Both the position numbers and the translations under genes were made by a program. From Bacteroidota bacterium (GTDB lineage: Bacteria > Bacteroidota > Bacteroidia > Bacteroidales > FEN-979), in contig JAPLDJ010000015.1 in the NCBI GenBank assembly GCA_026391805.1, forward strand, positions 124,001 to 188,000: DNA of 64,000 nucleotides, in the 5' to 3' direction. Every line of letters begins with the position of its first letter. Position 1 is the first letter of the stretch. The notes below the pieces were generated by a model, which did no database searches, had not been told where the DNA came from, and saw nothing but the letters and a program-made list of their open reading frames with translations. Shown here piece by piece: positions 60,403-64,000 of this stretch.

Positions 60403-61803
60403 TTAATCCTGCAGCACCTCTTTTGTCTGATATTTCTTCGCCTTCTCCTCATCAAATTCCCCCTCCCATCGTGCAATAACAGCCGTGGCCAGGCAGTTGC
60501 CGATGACATTTACGGCGGTCCTGGCCATGTCCATCAATTCATCGATCCCCAGGATGATAAAGATCGGCCAGACCGGCAAACCGAAATTGGTGGCCGTTCC
60601 CAGCAGGATGACAAGGGATGCCCGCGGAACGCCTGCAACGCCCTTGCTGGTCAGCATCAGGGTGACCATCATCACCAGCTGTGTGCCGAGATTCATTTGA
60701 ATACCGCTGATCTGTGCAATAAAAATGGATGCAAGCGCAAGGTACAGGGTTGTTCCGTCGAGGTTGAAACTGTAACCGGTAGGGATCACGAAAGCAACTA
60801 TCTTCCTCGGAACCCCGAACCGTTCCATGTTTTCCATGGCAATGGGAAGTGCCGCTTCTGAACTGGTTGTGGCAAAGGCAAGCGTTGCTGGTTCGGTAAT
60901 GGCGACGATAAATTTTCTGACGGGGATCCTGAACAGCAGGGCGACGGGAAGCAACACCAGAAGGAGGAAAAGTAAAAGGGCAATGTAAAGAGTAGCCAGC
61001 AACTGGGCAAGGTTCACAAGAATTCCAATTCCCATATGGCCGACACTGTATGCAATTGCAGCAAAAACGGCAAAAGGGGCGAAGTACATGATCATGTTCG
61101 TGAATCGGAACATTACCTCCGACAATGCTTCCGCAAAATTGACCATGGGACGGCGGTACTTCTCCTTCACCAGGGCTACAGCGATCCCGAAGAGAATGCT
61201 GAAAACCACGATCTGCAGGACCTGTCCTTCGGCAACGGATTTTGCAATGTTCTCAGGGAAAATATGAAGAACGAGCTGTTCCCAGGTTTGTTTTGGGACT
61301 TCGGGCAGTGTTCCATGGGCCATCTCCGGGGGAACAGTTACACCGATACCCGCCCTGCTCAGGTTGATCGCCAGCAGGCCGATGAACAGTGCTATGGTGG
61401 AAACAACTTCAAAATAGAGGATCGACTTCCATCCCATCCGCCCTACCTGCCTGAGGTTCGAATGGCCGGCAATACCCACCACCAGTGTACCAAAAAGAAG
61501 AGGAGCAATAATCGTTTTTATCAGGTTCAGGAAGACCTTGCTGATAACGTTCAGATGTATGGCCACTGCCGGAAAGTCTTCACCGAATTCCGCTCCTGCA
61601 ATCATGCTCAGCATGATCCAGGCTGTTAATGACTTCCTTCTGTAAGCATAAACCGCGATGACCAGGATTACCAGCCAGCGGGATCCCGCAAGAACCCATT
61701 GCGGAAGTCCAGCGAGTGAATAATGCTTTAAAACCGTCAGGAGGGCTGCAAAGATCGTGGTAAACAGGAAAGAGAACAGAAGAATACCAGATGACCTTTT
61801 CAT
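60403..61803 (-). CDS. Dicarboxylate/amino acid:cation symporter (SDF family)
   Basis: A 466-aa transporter of the sodium/proton:dicarboxylate or glutamate symporter family (GltP/DctA/GltPh). Marks: VISKVFLNLIKTIIAPLLFGTLVVGIAG, the re-entrant serine-rich loop ATTSSEAALPIAMENM, and the substrate-binding helix GYSFNLDGTTLYLALASIFIAQ. Eight helices and two hairpins are expected. It may import glutamate, aspartate or C4 acids. It converges with cstA 9 bp apart and has no evident terminator. Confidence 0.92.
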   Translation of the reverse strand: MKRSSGILLFSFLFTTIFAALLTVLKHYSLAGLPQWVLAGSRWLVILVIAVYAYRRKSLTAWIMLSMIAGAEFGEDFPAVAIHLNVISKVFLNLIKTIIAPLLFGTLVVGIAGHSNLRQVGRMGWKSILYFEVVSTIALFIGLLAINLSRAGIGVTVPPEMAHGTLPEVPKQTWEQLVLHIFPENIAKSVAEGQVLQIVVFSILFGIAVALVKEKYRRPMVNFAEALSEVMFRFTNMIMYFAPFAVFAAIAYSVGHMGIGILVNLAQLLATLYIALLLFLLLVLLPVALLFRIPVRKFIVAITEPATLAFATTSSEAALPIAMENMERFGVPRKIVAFVIPTGYSFNLDGTTLYLALASIFIAQISGIQMNLGTQLVMMVTLMLTSKGVAGVPRASLVILLGTATNFGLPVWPIFIILGIDELMDMARTAVNVIGNCLATAVIARWEGEFDEEKAKKYQTKEVLQD

Positions 61804-61817
61804 GCTTCGTATTTATA

Positions 61818-61825
61818 CAAAAATA
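61818..61825 (-). promoter_or_regulatory. -7 promoter box of the symporter gene
   Basis: On the minus strand TATTTTTG matches TAnnTTTG, 15 bp before the ATG at 61803. Confidence 0.45.
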
Positions 61826-61903
61826 TTAAATAAATGCACATTGCCCCGGAATAAATCCTTATCCGATATTCTATAATAAAACGATTAATCTGATATTTTT
61901 AAC

Positions 61904-61934
61904 TTGACTTTTTTTCATTTTCGCCGTACTTTCG
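61904..61934 (+). promoter_or_regulatory. Promoter of the last T9SS gene
   Basis: A -33 TTGAC (61904-61908) and a -7 TACTTTCG (61927-61934, one mismatch to TAnnTTTG) with 20 bp between TTG and the -7 box, 54 bp before the ATG at 61989. Confidence 0.55.
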
Positions 61935-61988
61935 TCATACTGCAATTCAGTAATCCAAATCATTAAGTTTAACCAAATCAAAAAAACC

Positions 61989-63641
61989 ATGAAAAAATTT
62001 ACCCGTTTCTTTACCCTGGCAATGGCCGCGATGCTGATGTTTCTGACCAGTTTAAATGCCCAGTACAAACCATCTTCACCCGCATTCGGATCAGACGTTC
62101 AGCTCTTCTCATACGTTGATTGTACGAATGCCTCTTCGCATATTTATGTTGCTAATAACGGATGGATATACATTCTTACAAAACTCGAAGCGTCCGCCAT
62201 CAACTACCAGGCCTGGCGTGTTTTTTATTCCTCCGACGATGGTGTTTCATTCACCCAGCTGTGCCAGTGGGAATATACGACTACTGATTACATACTCCAG
62301 GATTGTGATATTGTGGTGACCGGCGAAAATTCAGGTGATATCAGGCTCTGGATCGCCGAGGTTACAAATTCAGGAACTGTTACCCCTCATAATGCTTATC
62401 TCCGTGTCAATGAATTTGATGCTGCAGGGAATTTTATCGCCCAGGCAGATTACCTCGATTATGGCGCAGCCCCGAATCAGCTATACAGTGTGGCATTAGC
62501 CACAGATTATCGTTCACCAGGAACGCTCGGGACTCCTTTTTCCATTGGCGTCGCTTATACCGGGAATTACTCATCCAGCGACTGGCTTTCCTATGACTGG
62601 TCACTGGATGGCGGGGGATCATTTACCGGGTATGATTGTTACGGGCCAGCGGGCGCCGGGACACTCGGACGGGTCAGTCTCAGCCTCGGAGCAACATTGT
62701 CAAATCCCGGAGGACGCATGGCAGTGGCATTTGAAATGGACAAGGTCGGCGATCAGGGCAACATCGGGGTGATCAGCAAGTATATCGAATACACTAATGT
62801 CTTTTCATCATGGACTACGCCTGTTACCGTGAATATGACCTACGCCCCTTCTGCCGGAAAATGCCGCTATCCGACCATCCGTATCGCAGACAATAATGCT
62901 GTTGATCCGACCATCGCTTTAGATTATGTTCCAATAATTGTTGCTTATGAAGACTGGAGCAGCGGTGCAAGTGCTGTTGACATCATGTACAATGCGTTGA
63001 AAGCATCCTATGTAGACCTGACCCAGCCAACTGTTTCAGATTTTTATGGAAACTGGCTTGGCGCCGGGAATGGTCACAGCGAGAAAGAACCGAACTTTTC
63101 CTTTGATAAGCTTTATAACAATTTTCTGCTCACCTATGCCTCCGACTATAACAATGTTTGTGAATACGAGTGGACAAGCATGAACGACATTCTGTCTGGA
63201 TTCTGGGCAGACTGGGGGAATTACCGCGATGCAAGCACACCGATGCCATGGGCTGTTCAACCCAAGGTTGATATCAACCCGATGCACGGAAATGGATCCT
63301 GTTATTCATGGACACAGGAGAATCCGATCTATCCCGGGATGTATCAGATTCTCTTCGATGCTGAATGGTCCACCGTCGGGATTGGCGAACCTCAGGGACA
63401 GATTTCCGACAATTCTTTCGTCCTGAACCCGAATCCTGCAAAAGAATTCGTTAAGATCAGGTTCAGCAAAACGGGAGATTACACAGTCACAATGACGAGC
63501 CTTCTCGGACAGGAAGTCCTGAACACAATCCTTCATGGCTCAGAAAGCACACTTCAGTTGGGTGATATTGCCCCGGGAGTTTACATGGTCAGAGTTACCG
63601 GAAACGGTATCAGTGCCATGAAAAAACTGGTGGTGAATTAA
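61989..63641 (+). CDS. Secreted T9SS protein with BNR/sialidase-like repeats
   Basis: A 550-aa protein with signal peptide (FTLAMAAMLMFLTSLNAQ), a body of about 430 residues with repeated strands including VFYSSDDGVSFTQLCQWE and DWSLDGGGSFTGY that recall BNR/Asp-box turns (SxDxGxxF/W), and a C-terminal T9SS type A domain (VLNPNPAKEFVKIRF...PGVYMVRVTG). It probably folds as a beta-propeller; no catalytic residues are identifiable. It has its own promoter and is followed by a nested palindrome and a terminator. Confidence 0.8.
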   Translation: MKKFTRFFTLAMAAMLMFLTSLNAQYKPSSPAFGSDVQLFSYVDCTNASSHIYVANNGWIYILTKLEASAINYQAWRVFYSSDDGVSFTQLCQWEYTTTDYILQDCDIVVTGENSGDIRLWIAEVTNSGTVTPHNAYLRVNEFDAAGNFIAQADYLDYGAAPNQLYSVALATDYRSPGTLGTPFSIGVAYTGNYSSSDWLSYDWSLDGGGSFTGYDCYGPAGAGTLGRVSLSLGATLSNPGGRMAVAFEMDKVGDQGNIGVISKYIEYTNVFSSWTTPVTVNMTYAPSAGKCRYPTIRIADNNAVDPTIALDYVPIIVAYEDWSSGASAVDIMYNALKASYVDLTQPTVSDFYGNWLGAGNGHSEKEPNFSFDKLYNNFLLTYASDYNNVCEYEWTSMNDILSGFWADWGNYRDASTPMPWAVQPKVDINPMHGNGSCYSWTQENPIYPGMYQILFDAEWSTVGIGEPQGQISDNSFVLNPNPAKEFVKIRFSKTGDYTVTMTSLLGQEVLNTILHGSESTLQLGDIAPGVYMVRVTGNGISAMKKLVVN

Positions 63642-63713
63642 TAAACTCACCCCCTCAATCCCCCTCTCTTTATTAAAAAGAGAGGGGGAAACCGAAGGCG
63701 GGGGTGAGTTTAT
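63641..63713. repeat. Nested palindrome, ATAAACTCACCCCC outer arms
   Basis: Outer arms ATAAACTCACCCCC (63641-63654) and GGGGGTGAGTTTAT (63700-63713) are a perfect 14-bp inverted repeat. Inside, CCCCCTCTCTTT and AAAGAGAGGGGG form a second hairpin around attaa. The first base of the element is the last base of the stop codon of the preceding gene. Confidence 0.85.
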
Positions 63714-63755
63714 AAAAAAGCCCGGGAAGAGAAATCAACCCGGGCTCCTGTTTTC
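63714..63755 (+). terminator. Rho-independent terminator
   Basis: AAAAAAGCCCGGG-aagagaaatcaa-CCCGGGCTcctgtttt: an 8-bp perfect GC stem with an imperfect T-run, following the T9SS gene and the nested palindrome. Confidence 0.75.
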
Positions 63756-63769
63756 AGCGTTGAGGCACC

Positions 63770-64000
63770 CTAAAAATATTTATTGATAATCTTGTAAAGT
63801 TCTGTCTGTTCTTCATCCATTTCGAGAAGCTTTGATTTTGTATGCTTAGAATCTGGCAATGTGTAGGTTATCTGATACATATTGTGAGTCAATTCTGCTG
63901 CTCTTTTCAATGAAATGGCTGATTTCTCTACGTACAGTATTCTTTCAAGTTCCTTATAAATGCAATATGCGGTAAATGAAATGCAGACGTGTGCTTCAAT
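63770..64000 (-). mobile_element. IS1634-like (IS4 group) transposase, C-terminal fragment at window edge
   Basis: Translating the minus strand from the right edge gives 76 residues ending in a TAG at 63770-63772: IEAHVCISFTAYCIYKELERI ... SKLLEMDEEQTELYKIINKYF. The IEAH-x-CI-x-F-x(4)-Y-x(2)-KELERI segment is the typical C-terminus of IS1634-family DDE transposases, containing the final glutamate region. The ORF track misses it because its start lies outside the window. Terminal inverted repeats cannot be defined from one end. The element abuts the terminator of the T9SS gene, suggesting insertion in a neutral spot. Confidence 0.75.

Overview
The window looks like a chromosomal segment of an aerobic or facultatively aerobic member of the Bacteroidota, probably an environmental lineage. 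Four signs point there. Eight or so genes end in a type IX secretion (T9SS) type A sorting domain (YPNP...G.Y.....). Fibrobacter-succinogenes-major-paralogue (FISUMP), GEVED, CotH and Reg_prop proteins are abundant. Perfect or near-perfect Bacteroidetes -7 promoter boxes (TAnnTTTG) lie upstream of most transcription units. Complex I has the short NuoG found in this phylum. No rRNA, tRNA, CRISPR array or phage genes were seen.

Layout, left to right. (1) 1-7.6 kb: a truncated acyl-CoA synthetase, then a divergent phenylalanine/tyrosine catabolic operon (hmgA, hpd, fahA, a flavin-reductase-like gene, aromatic amino acid hydroxylase) leading through homogentisate to fumarate and acetoacetate; maleylacetoacetate isomerase is absent. 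(2) 7.7-16.7 kb, minus strand: a tightly packed run of arylsulfotransferase-like, Reg_prop propeller, CotH, a lipoprotein, a repeat protein, VTC-type polyphosphate polymerase domain, DUF4956 and DUF2490 genes, which I read as an envelope/surface locus. (3) 17-34 kb: an M16 protease, two FISUMP paralogues, a cytochrome-like lipoprotein, two 1.1-kaa GEVED/T9SS proteins created by a tandem duplication of about 3.65 kb that includes promoter and terminator, an acylating aldehyde dehydrogenase, and a T9SS protein with a haem-c motif. (4) 33.5-45.3 kb: a BlaI/M56-TonB sensor pair with an operator over its promoter, an alpha/beta hydrolase, an S41 protease, Fe/Mn superoxide dismutase, glycyl-tRNA synthetase, an unusual transglutaminase-like protein, an Omp28-like T9SS protein and a rubrerythrin-like protein. 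(5) 45.3-58.5 kb, minus strand: a complete 14-gene complex I operon, nuoA to nuoN in order. (6) 58.5-64 kb: CstA, a dicarboxylate/amino-acid:cation symporter, another T9SS protein, and the 3' end of an IS1634-like transposase at the right edge.

The most interesting non-coding signal is a set of intergenic palindromes. One family has constant flanks (AATTACC ... GnGTAAA), a constant CTTYAG core and exchanged complementary arms; one copy supplies the last codons and stop of a gene. A second family is made of short reiterated words (TTCGTG, CTCTGTG, CTTTGCG, CGTGTTC and others), often as an inverted pair, and fills the gaps between genes, including the three largest gaps inside the nuo operon. 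Functions given below are from protein family recognition by eye; no database search was run.
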